A DNA stretch of 64,000 nt, taken from positions 147,555 through 211,554 of the forward strand of contig NZ_QJRI01000173.1 of NCBI RefSeq assembly GCF_003254565.1. Direction: 5' to 3'. A program made the translations under genes and the position numbers. Positions 43,897 to 51,950 of this stretch are shown here, one piece after another (within the stretch, counting starts at the first letter, position 1; every line of letters begins with the position of its first letter). Under the pieces are notes generated by a model. That model worked only from the letters and a program-made list of their open reading frames with translations. It searched no databases and had not been told where the DNA came from. The DNA comes from Flavobacterium nitrogenifigens. Its GTDB lineage: Bacteria; Bacteroidota; Bacteroidia; Flavobacteriales; Flavobacteriaceae.

Positions 43897-44501
43897 AAAT
43901 AATAATATTGTTATTTACAATTAGCTTGATGGTAACTTCATGCGATTCTCAAACAGATTTAGAAACATTAGAATTTGATAAATCAATTCCCGAAAATATT
44001 AAAAAGATTAAAGAAATTGAAAAAGACGATAATGGAGCATATGGACTAAAGTCGTATAGAAGCACTCAATTGGATTACTTTAGGTTTGGCGAGGTTTTTT
44101 TCTCTAAATACGCTGTCCCTAATGGATATGATGACGCATACAGTGATATTTATATACATGTAGACAATTTTGAAAAAAACAATTATTTAGGTTTTACTGT
44201 ATATGTAACAAATGATAAAGAAGGAGAAGATTTACTTAATTATCTAAAAAAGAGGTTTGGTAAACCTGAAGAAAGAACTACAGGTCTGGAAAATGGCAGT
44301 GCTTTAGTCTGGGAACTAAAAGAATCCAAACAGTGGGTTTTATTGGAACAAAATACTGAAAATACAAGAGATCATAAAAAATATTTAAACACTGAGTTTA
44401 CGATTGTAAAACAAGGGACTCGAATGCTAAATTCAAATAATCCAGAATGGCTTACTGTTTTGGAAAATTTTAAAGCAAGGAGTACTCCAAAAGATAAATA
44501 A
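43893..44501 (+). CDS. Lipoprotein paralogue 4 of 4, candidate immunity protein
   Basis: A 202-residue lipoprotein with lipobox Cys17 (SLMVTSCDSQTDLETLEFD). It differs by Asp directly after the lipidated Cys; in Enterobacteria that position would favour the inner membrane, but the rule is not established here. It shares YFRFGEVFFSKYAVPNGYDD, LLNYLKKRFGKPEER and FTIVKQGTRMLNSNNPEW with the array. Start overlaps the previous stop by 4 bases. Confidence 0.75.
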   Translation: MKIIILLFTISLMVTSCDSQTDLETLEFDKSIPENIKKIKEIEKDDNGAYGLKSYRSTQLDYFRFGEVFFSKYAVPNGYDDAYSDIYIHVDNFEKNNYLGFTVYVTNDKEGEDLLNYLKKRFGKPEERTTGLENGSALVWELKESKQWVLLEQNTENTRDHKKYLNTEFTIVKQGTRMLNSNNPEWLTVLENFKARSTPKDK

Positions 44502-44513
44502 TTTCTATAAAAA

Positions 44514-45287
44514 ATGAGTCAAATATATTACGAATTAGATTGTAGTGCTTTTATGTGTTATTTTGAAGTACGCATAAATGATGTTTGTGTTTTTTCTTTA
44601 AATGTAGATGGACAAGCAACAATGGATATCCCAATAAATAATGGGATTCTAGAAAAAGGTGAACAAGATATAGAAATTAGAGTATCTCCTCTTTCAGGAG
44701 GAACAAAACTTCATAAAGAATCTTATGTTAGATATAAAGTTATAGAATATGATGTAAGTTCTGGCGATTTTAAATTTATACAGCAATTTGAAAATTTTCA
44801 GACAGCTCCTGTTCAGGAAAACATTCCTTTTATAATTCATAAAAGTGTTTTTATGTCAAATGTATCTTATAAACTCGATGCATGGCAGAATGGAGTAAAC
44901 TTAAAAGATGTCAAGTTCGATTTAAAAAAAGCTTTACTATCAGAATGCAATTTAATTATTGATGCATTAAACAATAAAAACTATGATTTCCTTAGAGATA
45001 AATTAGCCAATAAAGAAAAAAACATTGCCATTGCCATGTATTTAAAACCATCTGAATCTAAGAGTAGAATATCACAAATAATAGATGAAATTGAAGATGG
45101 ATTTAGAGCGATGCCAATTGATAATAATGTTTATATAGAATATTCTGCTTATAACAAATTGGCCACTTTAAAAAGATTAAATAGGATGTCAGCTTTGTAT
45201 TTAGAAAATTCCAAAACTAATGAAGAAATTGTTTTAGATATAAGCTTTTGTGGCTTACCTGGCAAAAAAGAATTTAAAATTTTCTAA
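44514..45287 (+). CDS. Hypothetical protein ending the effector-like module
   Basis: A 257-residue soluble protein without signal peptide. The first 80 residues look like a beta-sandwich (MSQIYYELDCSAFMCYFEVR, GEQDIEIRVSPLSGG). The second half is mainly helical (LSECNLIIDALNNKNYDFLR). I recognise no family. It starts 12 bases after lipoprotein 4 and probably shares the transcript. It might be a chaperone or adaptor for loading the effector, or another immunity-type protein; neither can be shown. The stop codon lies at the edge of the Lgt-like remnant. Confidence 0.7.
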   Translation: MSQIYYELDCSAFMCYFEVRINDVCVFSLNVDGQATMDIPINNGILEKGEQDIEIRVSPLSGGTKLHKESYVRYKVIEYDVSSGDFKFIQQFENFQTAPVQENIPFIIHKSVFMSNVSYKLDAWQNGVNLKDVKFDLKKALLSECNLIIDALNNKNYDFLRDKLANKEKNIAIAMYLKPSESKSRISQIIDEIEDGFRAMPIDNNVYIEYSAYNKLATLKRLNRMSALYLENSKTNEEIVLDISFCGLPGKKEFKIF

Positions 45288-45476
45288 GCAAGTATAGTAA
45301 AAGCGCCAATTGCCGCACCCAAAATAATCGATAACCTGTTTGTGAAAACAATAGTATCATTCGTTTTTTTCTCAAAAAAATATAATATCGGTATCCTAAA
45401 AAAATGCCAAATATTCTAGAACTAAATGGATATTAATTTCATAACCAAAAATAACTGGCTCAAAAGGAAACTTCAT
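45284..45476 (-). pseudogene. Truncated, frameshifted Lgt-like gene remnant
   Basis: From ATG 45476 the minus strand reads MKFPFEPVIFGYEINIHLVL, EYLAFF, then TAG. Adding one T to the 7-T run restores LGYRYYIFLRKKTNDTIVFT, NRLSIILGAAIGAF, after which similarity stops. This resembles the N-terminus of Bacteroidota prolipoprotein diacylglyceryl transferase-like membrane proteins. The body is missing and the break coincides with the end of the AT-rich island, so the island or a deletion removed the rest. The 360-bp gap contains nothing else recognisable except the regulator's leader. Confidence 0.6.
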
Positions 45477-45598
45477 TCGATACTTTAAAATTTAATACTA
45501 TAATTCTGTAAAGATGCAAAAAAATGTTTAATTTCATTCGGCTTATAAAGTAAAAAGCTATTTCAATTTGGAACAGCTTTTTTATTTCTACAAAGATT

Positions 45599-45634
45599 AA
45601 ACCTTTGTAACTTTGAACCTCTAACCTTTGAACC
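45599..45634 (+). repeat. ACCTTTG word repeat before the WYL gene
   Basis: Tandem variants of ACCTTTGTAACTTTGAACCT and CTAACCTTTGAACC directly precede the ATG. They contain TAACTTTG (45608-45615), a TAnnTTTG -7 match, so the repeat can act as promoter. Confidence 0.5.
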
Positions 45635-45647
45635 AAAAAAAGAAAAA

Positions 45648-46607
45648 ATGCTCGACGAAACCCCAAAACGATTTGACCGAATTGTAGCTATTCTTATCCA
45701 ATTGCAATCTAAAAAAATTGTAAAAGCACAAGAATTGGCCGATCGTTTTGAATGTAGTTTAAGGACAATTTATAGAGACATCAGAACTCTGGAAGCGTCT
45801 GGAGTTCCTATTTATAGTGAAGCTGGAGTTGGTTATGCTTTAATGGATGGCTATCGTCTTCCGCCAGTTATGTTTACTCGCGAAGAAGTCAGCAGTTTTA
45901 TTGCTGCCGAAAAATTAATGCAGAAGTTTACGGATCCTTCTTTGGGAACGCATTATGCGTCAGCAATGTATAAACTGAAAGCGGTTTTGAGAAGCAACGA
46001 CAAAGATTATCTTTCGAACATCGAATCTAGAATTGTCATGCAAGATGCAGAACCGATGTTCAATGATAATTCGCCAAATACTTTGGCAGTACTTTTTGAA
46101 GGTATTGCAGAAAAAAAACAAATTCTTTTGACCTATAAAACTTTTGAAAAAGACGAAACCACTGAACGTAATCTTGAACCTGTTGGAGTTTTTCACGACA
46201 ATAATAATTGGTATTTTCTGGGTTATTGCCATCTTCGAAAAGATTACCGACAGTTTAGAACCGACAGAATTCAGGGAATAAAAAAAACAGACGTTGATTT
46301 TACAATCGAACATGATGCCCTGGAAACCTATTTAACTAAAACAGATGCTCATCCAACAACAAAAGTTCGTCTTTTAGTTGACCGAAAAATAGCGAGATAT
46401 TTAGCATCCGAAAGAAAATATCATGGTTTTATTTCGCAAAAAGAGGTTGGCGAAAAAATCGAAATGACTTTTATGTCTAGAGATATTAATAACGCTTTTC
46501 CGAGATGGTTTTTGATGTTTGGAGATTATGCAGAAATTCTAGAACCCGAAATATTAAAAACAAATGTCTTAGAATTGTTAGAAATTAACAGAAAAAGACT
46601 TTTATAA
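45648..46607 (+). CDS. WYL-domain transcriptional regulator (YafY-like)
   Basis: A 319-residue regulator. It has an N-terminal helix-turn-helix of the DeoR/HTH_11 type (RIVAILIQLQSKKIVKAQEL, FECSLRTIYRDIRTLEASGV, about 10-60), then a WYL domain (about 140-230, NWYFLGYCHLRKDYRQFRTD) and a WCX C-terminal extension. WYL domains bind nucleic acid or nucleotides. It is followed, convergently, by two DinB-fold genes, a neighbourhood common for YafY-type regulators. Nothing shows its target. Confidence 0.92.
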   Translation: MLDETPKRFDRIVAILIQLQSKKIVKAQELADRFECSLRTIYRDIRTLEASGVPIYSEAGVGYALMDGYRLPPVMFTREEVSSFIAAEKLMQKFTDPSLGTHYASAMYKLKAVLRSNDKDYLSNIESRIVMQDAEPMFNDNSPNTLAVLFEGIAEKKQILLTYKTFEKDETTERNLEPVGVFHDNNNWYFLGYCHLRKDYRQFRTDRIQGIKKTDVDFTIEHDALETYLTKTDAHPTTKVRLLVDRKIARYLASERKYHGFISQKEVGEKIEMTFMSRDINNAFPRWFLMFGDYAEILEPEILKTNVLELLEINRKRLL

Positions 46608-46642
46608 AAAAACTCCTGAGAGCAATATCTCAGGAGTTTTTT
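46608..46642. terminator. Bidirectional terminator between WYL and DinB genes
   Basis: AAAACTCCTGAG..CTCAGGAGTTTTTT: 12-bp stem with 8-nt loop, A-run and T-run on both sides. Confidence 0.88.
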
Positions 46643-46645
46643 CAT

Positions 46646-47143
46646 TTATTTCTGTTTTATCACATTATAAAAATTGTAATCTGTGTTGGAAGCATCTGTA
46701 ATTCCGATATTTCTTCCCATGGTTACAATCTGTCCTCTATGGTAAGTGCCATGATTGATAACCTGAATTAAATATTCAGAAATTGGCAGTTCGCATTCAA
46801 ACCACGGATTTGTAATTTTAACTTCTTTCATCAAATCTTCTTCGGATAATGAATTGATAAGGTGTTTCAATCTTGTAGATGAATTGAGCAATCCTTCAAA
46901 TATTTCTTCTTTTGACAATTCGCTTTCTGGCTTCTTTACTGTCATTTCATTTTCAGAAATTACAGAAAACCAATATTCTTCTGTAGACCAAATGTGGTCT
47001 AACGTTTTCATAATAGTTGAAAAACTCGATTGAACTTCTGCATAAAGCAATTCATCAGCTTTTGGCGAAAGCCAGTTTACAAATTGTTGGTTTACCCATA
47101 AATTGTAATCTGCAAAATTGGACATTATCTTTTTTAAACTCAT
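46646..47143 (-). CDS. DinB-family protein 1
   Basis: A 165-residue four-helix-bundle protein. The three metal-ligand histidines of the DinB/YfiT fold appear: His51-type in TLDHIWSTEEYWF and HGTYHRGQIVTMGR near residue 135. DinB-like proteins include metal-dependent thiol transferases and many with no known function. The next gene is a second, divergent DinB protein in the same direction, 47 bases upstream. Start ATG 47143; MSNFADYN six codons later is also possible. Confidence 0.88.
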   Translation of the reverse strand: MSLKKIMSNFADYNLWVNQQFVNWLSPKADELLYAEVQSSFSTIMKTLDHIWSTEEYWFSVISENEMTVKKPESELSKEEIFEGLLNSSTRLKHLINSLSEEDLMKEVKITNPWFECELPISEYLIQVINHGTYHRGQIVTMGRNIGITDASNTDYNFYNVIKQK

Positions 47144-47189
47144 TTTCTTAGTTTTAGATTGTGATATTAAGATAGTAAAAAATTATGAA

Positions 47190-47669
47190 TTATCTCTCCC
47201 AGAAAAATGGTGGTTCGATATTTAATGCTCTCAGATAAACATAAGCTTGTCCGCGGTGGTGCACTTCATTATCGATAAAGTATAAGATATTCTGAATTAC
47301 AGGAAATTCATATTGTCCAAAAAGGTTAAAAGTCTCGCTAAAATCCTCAACCGATAATTCTTGCCAATATTTATCAATTTCTACTGTAGCCTCATCCCAT
47401 TTTTCAAGATACTGTGCTTTAAAAATTAGTTTTTCTGTTCCTTCTGAGAATGGTGCAGTTTCTTTCGTTACAATTCCTTTTAGACCTGGAACTGCAATAG
47501 CCAAAAGCTCATCTACTAATTTTGAAAAAGTTCTCATTCCGCCAATTGAAAATTCGAAGAAATCTTTCTCTGGGAAAATCTCAATTAAACGACGTGTAAG
47601 TGCTCTGTGCCCTTGCCAGTGTTTCAATAAATCTTCTGAAGTAATAACTTGTGCTTCTAATGTTTTCAT
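47190..47669 (-). CDS. DinB-family protein 2
   Basis: A 159-residue protein with the DinB fold. HWQGHRALTRRLIE is the first helix, NEVHHRGQAYVYLRAL the conserved C-terminal His-x-x-x-His motif. The first-helix histidine differs from copy 1, so metal binding may not be complete. It probably forms an operon with copy 1, both converging on the WYL gene. Cytoplasmic; function unknown. Confidence 0.88.
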   Translation of the reverse strand: MKTLEAQVITSEDLLKHWQGHRALTRRLIEIFPEKDFFEFSIGGMRTFSKLVDELLAIAVPGLKGIVTKETAPFSEGTEKLIFKAQYLEKWDEATVEIDKYWQELSVEDFSETFNLFGQYEFPVIQNILYFIDNEVHHRGQAYVYLRALNIEPPFFWER

Positions 47670-47835
47670 GGTTTTAAAGTTTAAATATTTTTAATGCTTC
47701 AAAAGTAAAATGGGCTGGTGACAACAGTTTGTCAGCAGCAAAAAAAATATTTTAAAAAATATTATTTAGCACATTTTATACGCACAAAAGTGCATTTAAC
47801 ACATCGGAAATCTACACCCAATTTATACATAAGAG

Positions 47836-47862
47836 AGACGCACTGCAGTGCGTCTCTACAGA
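47836..47862. repeat. AGACGCACTGCAGTGCGTCT palindrome, copy 2
   Basis: Same 20-bp perfect palindrome plus CTACAGA as at 18681; here extended to GAG..CTC. Dispersed repeat in the gap before thiL. Confidence 0.8.
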
Positions 47863-47868
47863 ATAAAA

Positions 47869-47953
47869 AAACTTAGAACCTTAGCATCTCAGAATCTTAG
47901 CATCTTTAAAAAAATCCTTTGTACCTTTGCACCTTAATAACTTTGGAACTTAA
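47869..47953 (+). repeat. CTTAGAACCTTAGCATCT / CCTTTGTACCTTTG word repeats before thiL
   Basis: The thiL leader consists of CTTAGAACCTTAGCATCTC, AGAATCTTAGCATCTT and CCTTTGTACCTTTGCACCTT. TACCTTTG (47922-47929) is a TAnnTTTG -7 match 30 bases before the ATG. Confidence 0.5.
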
Positions 47954-47958
47954 CAGAA

Positions 47959-49005
47959 ATGATTGAAGATAAAAATCAGCAGAGAACTAGTATAGCTCAA
48001 TTAGGCGAATTCGGTTTAATTGATCATTTAACCAAAAACTTTGACGTTACTCAGGAATCTACTTTAAAAAGTATTGGCGATGATGCTGCCGTTCTTGATT
48101 TTAAAGACAAAAAAGTAGTCGTTTCAACCGATTTATTAATTGAAGGAGTTCATTTTGATTTGGCTTACATGCCACTGAAACATTTAGGATACAAAGCCGT
48201 TGTAGTAAACGTTTCTGACATTTGTGCAATGAATGCAAAGCCGACTCAGATTACAGTTTCGGTTGCCGTTTCGAATCGTTTTCCTTTGGAAGCTTTAGAA
48301 GAATTGTTTGCAGGAATTACACATGCCGCAAAAGAATATAAAGTGGATGTTATTGGCGGAGACACAACCTCATCTCAAAAAGGATTAATTATAAGTATAA
48401 CTGCCATTGGAGAAGCTGATGAAAATGAATTGGTTTACAGAAACGGAGCTCAAAAAACTGATTTATTGGTTGTAACTGGTGATCTTGGAGCTGCTTACAT
48501 GGGATTGCAGGTTCTGGAACGCGAAAAACAAGTTTTCCAAGTTAACCCAAACAACCAGCCCGATTTAGATCCTTATACTTATTTGGTAGAGCGTCAATTG
48601 AAACCTGAAGCACGAAAAGATGTGCGCACCCTACTTCATGCTTTAGACATAAAACCAACAGCAATGATCGATATTTCAGACGGATTATCTTCTGAGATTA
48701 TTCATATCTGTAAACAATCAAAAGTGGGCTGTAATTTGTATGAAGATAAATTGCCATTAGATCCGCAGTTTATTTCTACTTGCGAGGAATTTAATATTGA
48801 CAGCACAACGGTTGCTATAAACGGTGGTGAGGATTACGAACTTTTATTTACGATTGATATTAATGATTTCGACAAAATAAAAGGAAATCCAAATTTCTCT
48901 GTTATCGGGCATATGACAGAAGAAAATGAAGGAATCCATCTTGTAACCCGCGCCAACACAAAAATTGCTTTAAAAGCCCGCGGATGGGATGCCCTTAGCG
49001 AATAA
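47959..49005 (+). CDS. thiL: Thiamine-monophosphate kinase
   Basis: A 348-residue kinase that phosphorylates thiamine monophosphate to the active diphosphate. Family blocks: SIGDDAAVLDFKDKKVVVST (ATP/Mg), DLLIEGVHFDL, CAMNAKPTQITVSVAV, DVIGGDTTSS, AMIDISDGLSSEIIHIC and INGGEDYELLFTI. The N-terminal LGEFGLIDHLTKNF is typical of Bacteroidota ThiL. Length is normal with no visible defect. Confidence 0.96.
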   Translation: MIEDKNQQRTSIAQLGEFGLIDHLTKNFDVTQESTLKSIGDDAAVLDFKDKKVVVSTDLLIEGVHFDLAYMPLKHLGYKAVVVNVSDICAMNAKPTQITVSVAVSNRFPLEALEELFAGITHAAKEYKVDVIGGDTTSSQKGLIISITAIGEADENELVYRNGAQKTDLLVVTGDLGAAYMGLQVLEREKQVFQVNPNNQPDLDPYTYLVERQLKPEARKDVRTLLHALDIKPTAMIDISDGLSSEIIHICKQSKVGCNLYEDKLPLDPQFISTCEEFNIDSTTVAINGGEDYELLFTIDINDFDKIKGNPNFSVIGHMTEENEGIHLVTRANTKIALKARGWDALSE

Positions 49006-49026
49006 ATTTTAGAAAATTCCAATAAT

Positions 49027-49082
49027 AAAAAATTCCAAATTCCAATAATGACGTGAGCATTGGAGTTTGGAATTTTTTATTT
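49027..49082. terminator. Terminator between thiL and the response regulator
   Basis: AAAAATTCCAAATTCCAAT pairs with ATTGGAGTTTGGAATTTTT across a short loop, with one mismatch, followed by a T-rich stretch. It serves both convergent genes. Confidence 0.8.
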
Positions 49083-49108
49083 GACTTTTTTTATTGGAAT
49101 TTTTCTCT

Positions 49109-49807
49109 CTAAAAAAGCCCTTTGCTTTTTGCTTCTTTTACTAAATCGTGATCAGAGCCCGTTTTTATTTTTAGCAATTCCATTAAATGCTTTTTTCGCT
49201 TCACGATGGCATTTAAAGAAATTGGAATATTTTGCAGCACTTCATGAATTGGAGTTCCTTTATCCAAATGAACTAATATCTGTTTATCGTATTGATCAAT
49301 CTCAATCGCATTATGCGTCGATTGATTAAGCATTTTCACAACCGACTGGCTGTAGTACTTTTCGTTTTTCATTACTTTATCAAAAGCCAAAAGCAATTCG
49401 TCAAAAGTAAGATCATTTTTAATGATTAATCCATTGGGCTGAATTGTTCTGATAATGGTTTTGATTTTCAGCAATTCAGTATACATCGTCAAAAGAATAA
49501 TCTTGCAAGAAGGCATTTTTTTCAAAAGCAATTTTGCCAGATCTTCACCAGAAAAAATCTCTTTTTCCTCATAAGGAGGCATACTGATATCAAAAAAAGC
49601 AATATCAAAATCTAGCGTGCTATTATTTTCTATTATATCATAACCTGATCTACAATCATGTGCCTGAGAAATAATAAACTCATATTGCTTTGGATTATAG
49701 CGAGTTATAGCGTTTTTATATCCTTCAATAATAAATGGATGGTCATCTACTATTAAAATATTCTTTTTAACCAATTGTGGAACTGAAGCTGTTAAATCAA
49801 ATGTCAT
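49109..49807 (-). CDS. NarL/LuxR-type response regulator
   Basis: A 232-residue regulator. The receiver domain has the acidic start ILIVDDHPFII, the phospho-acceptor Asp in DIAFFDISMPP and the Thr and Lys positions LLTMYT and GLIIKNDLTF. The C-terminal part (about 150-232) is a helix-turn-helix but lacks a standard LuxR motif; the likely helices are YDKQILVHLDKGTPIHEVLQ and SLNAIVKRKKHLME. It overlaps the upstream histidine kinase by 11 bases, so the two form a co-translated two-component pair. Confidence 0.9.
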   Translation of the reverse strand: MTFDLTASVPQLVKKNILIVDDHPFIIEGYKNAITRYNPKQYEFIISQAHDCRSGYDIIENNSTLDFDIAFFDISMPPYEEKEIFSGEDLAKLLLKKMPSCKIILLTMYTELLKIKTIIRTIQPNGLIIKNDLTFDELLLAFDKVMKNEKYYSQSVVKMLNQSTHNAIEIDQYDKQILVHLDKGTPIHEVLQNIPISLNAIVKRKKHLMELLKIKTGSDHDLVKEAKSKGLF

Positions 49808-51848
49808 TATGCAGGTTATTATTTGGCTCTATTGGGACTCTTATGGTGAGAATTGTTCCTTCTCCTTTGGCAGATTTTATGGTAACTGTTCCCTTACACT
49901 CTCTTGCTCGATATTCTATATTAATAAGACCAATTCCGTTTTTAGTCTTATTGGTATTAAATCCAATTCCGTCATCTTCAATGATTAAAACTAGATTACC
50001 ATTTTCATTTTTAAACTCCACTTTAATAATATCTGCCTCTGCATATTTATTACAATTCTGAAGTCCTTCCTGAACAATTCTGTACAGATTGATTTTTACA
50101 ATGTTACTTATCAAATCCCATTTAATTTCAGGATCAAAAACAGTAATCAATTTTGAACTATATGTATTAATCTGATCTTCAAATAGTTTGCTCAAAATCG
50201 AAACAAAATTATTAATTAATTCCGATTTTTCCCGATTTAAGTCATGCGAAATTTCTCGAATATCCTGTTCAACATTTTTCAATTCGTCAAGATATTTTTT
50301 TCTTTTAGAAATAGCTTCAGATTCGTCCAACTTATCTAAGCTGTCCAAACTTATTCTAATACCGAACATACGTCCTAAAACACCATCGTGCAATTCTTGC
50401 GCTACCCTTTTCTTTTCTTTTATTCGCGTAAGCTCAATTTCGTTCTGTTGCGAAATCATCAAATTGTAAATATCTTCATTTGCAATCTGCTGCTGCTGTT
50501 TAAAAAGAAGCTCACGATTTCTGGCTTGCTGTGTTTTGTAAACATAAAAAAACAACCCGAGCAATGTACAAATACTAAAAACATAAACCAAGGTTTTATT
50601 CTTTTCCTGAAGGTTAGAATTTTGATCTTTAATTTCGTTGGTTTCGTATTCGATGCGAGAGAATTTTTCTCCCATATTTCGCTCTGCTTTGAGCATTTTA
50701 TCATTCAATTGAATATATTCTTTTGAATACTTGGAGGCATTTTCAGGATCTACCACAGCGATTTGCTTTAAAGCGAGTAAAGTATTTGCTAATTTATCTG
50801 AAGAGCGGGAAAGAAGTAAAGCTTGTTTCGAAAACTGTATAGCCCTTAATGTATCTCTTTTAAACGCATAATACTCAGACAAATGAATTTGATTGGATAC
50901 TTTAGCCATTTTCAATCCTAGACTATCTCTAATTTTAAGAGATCTATAAAACTGAACTGGAAGTCCGTCTAATCGTTTTGATTTCAATTTTGAATAAGCT
51001 AGATTATCAAGCAGCATGGCGTATAAAATAGTTTTTTCTTCGAATAGGTTTTTTTCTTGAAGTCCCCTTTCAAAATAAACAATGGCTTGTTTATAATTTT
51101 TCATGCGCATGTAAACAAACCCGATATTGTTTAAAGAAGTCGCTTTTAGCTGAAGATCAGCTGGAATTGATTTATCATTTAAAGTATTTAAAGCCTTATT
51201 CTGATATTCCAGTGCCTTTTCATATTCTCCCCTTTCATTATATAAAATACCCAACAGATTATAACATTCATAAAGCTGGTCATTTACATTTTTCTGGTTT
51301 TTCAATATGCTTAAAGCTTTGAAAACAGATATTTCGCTTTCGAAAAAATCGGATTCGTTATATTGCAGACTTGCTTTGCTCAATAAGGTTTTTGCCAAAT
51401 TATATTGATCGTTAATTTGCAAATAAATCTTCTGCGCTAAAAAATAATTTCTAAAAGCACTGTCAGAAATCACTCTTGAACTATAATAATCCCCTAGATA
51501 GATATAAGCTTTTGCAATGCTTGTCGAATCTTTGCTGCTTATGGACCTATCTAAAACTAGTTGTGAAATTTCATGATATGATTTAAAATCATTCATATTA
51601 TAATACCTATTGGCAATCTTAAACAAATTAAACCTGCTAATAGAGTCATTTTTTTGTTTAACTACTATAGAAAATGCCTTCTGAGCATATTGTTGTTTAA
51701 GGGCATAATTGATCTGAATATCGTTTGCCAATGACAAATAAATAGGAAGACTATCCTGCACTGAAGTTAGTTCCTTTGATTTTTTCTTTTGGCTACAACC
51801 TGAAAAAATCAACAATAAAAACAATAATATTGGGTAATATCTTTTCAA
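49797..51848 (-). CDS. TPR-containing sensor histidine kinase (HisKA_3/DesK type), possible lipoprotein
   Basis: A 683-residue kinase. The N-terminus has a lipobox, Cys18 in LLIFSGCSQKKK, unusual for a transmembrane kinase. Tetratricopeptide repeats follow at about 100-350 (YNLLGILYNERGEYEKALEY, LNNIGFVYMRMKNYKQAIVY), periplasmic. One TM helix (VYVFSICTLLGLFFYVY, about 420) leads to a coiled coil, the HisKA_3 phospho-acceptor His in KKRVAQELHDGVLGRMFG, and an HATPase with NLVLIIEDDGIGF and NGIGLINIEYRA. It probably senses a periplasmic protein or peptide and phosphorylates the overlapping response regulator. Confidence 0.92.
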   Translation of the reverse strand: MKRYYPILLFLLLIFSGCSQKKKSKELTSVQDSLPIYLSLANDIQINYALKQQYAQKAFSIVVKQKNDSISRFNLFKIANRYYNMNDFKSYHEISQLVLDRSISSKDSTSIAKAYIYLGDYYSSRVISDSAFRNYFLAQKIYLQINDQYNLAKTLLSKASLQYNESDFFESEISVFKALSILKNQKNVNDQLYECYNLLGILYNERGEYEKALEYQNKALNTLNDKSIPADLQLKATSLNNIGFVYMRMKNYKQAIVYFERGLQEKNLFEEKTILYAMLLDNLAYSKLKSKRLDGLPVQFYRSLKIRDSLGLKMAKVSNQIHLSEYYAFKRDTLRAIQFSKQALLLSRSSDKLANTLLALKQIAVVDPENASKYSKEYIQLNDKMLKAERNMGEKFSRIEYETNEIKDQNSNLQEKNKTLVYVFSICTLLGLFFYVYKTQQARNRELLFKQQQQIANEDIYNLMISQQNEIELTRIKEKKRVAQELHDGVLGRMFGIRISLDSLDKLDESEAISKRKKYLDELKNVEQDIREISHDLNREKSELINNFVSILSKLFEDQINTYSSKLITVFDPEIKWDLISNIVKINLYRIVQEGLQNCNKYAEADIIKVEFKNENGNLVLIIEDDGIGFNTNKTKNGIGLINIEYRARECKGTVTIKSAKGEGTILTIRVPIEPNNNLHNDI

Positions 51849-51950
51849 TGCAAGTTTTGAATTTTACCAAAAATACTAAAACTATAAACATAAAAAAAGG
51901 CCACCAAAAAAATTGGCAGCCCAAAGACTTTTATAAATATTTTCTTTAAA

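Noticed and set aside
37461..45287. Prophage or integrative element
   Set aside because: No integrase, terminase, capsid, relaxase or tRNA attachment site visible; composition and remnant suggest acquisition but not a mobile element of a known class.
45460..45666. 68-codon minus-strand ORF before the WYL gene
   Set aside because: Runs through the Lgt-like remnant's upstream DNA and the promoter repeats; the remnant in another frame explains the coding-like signal better.
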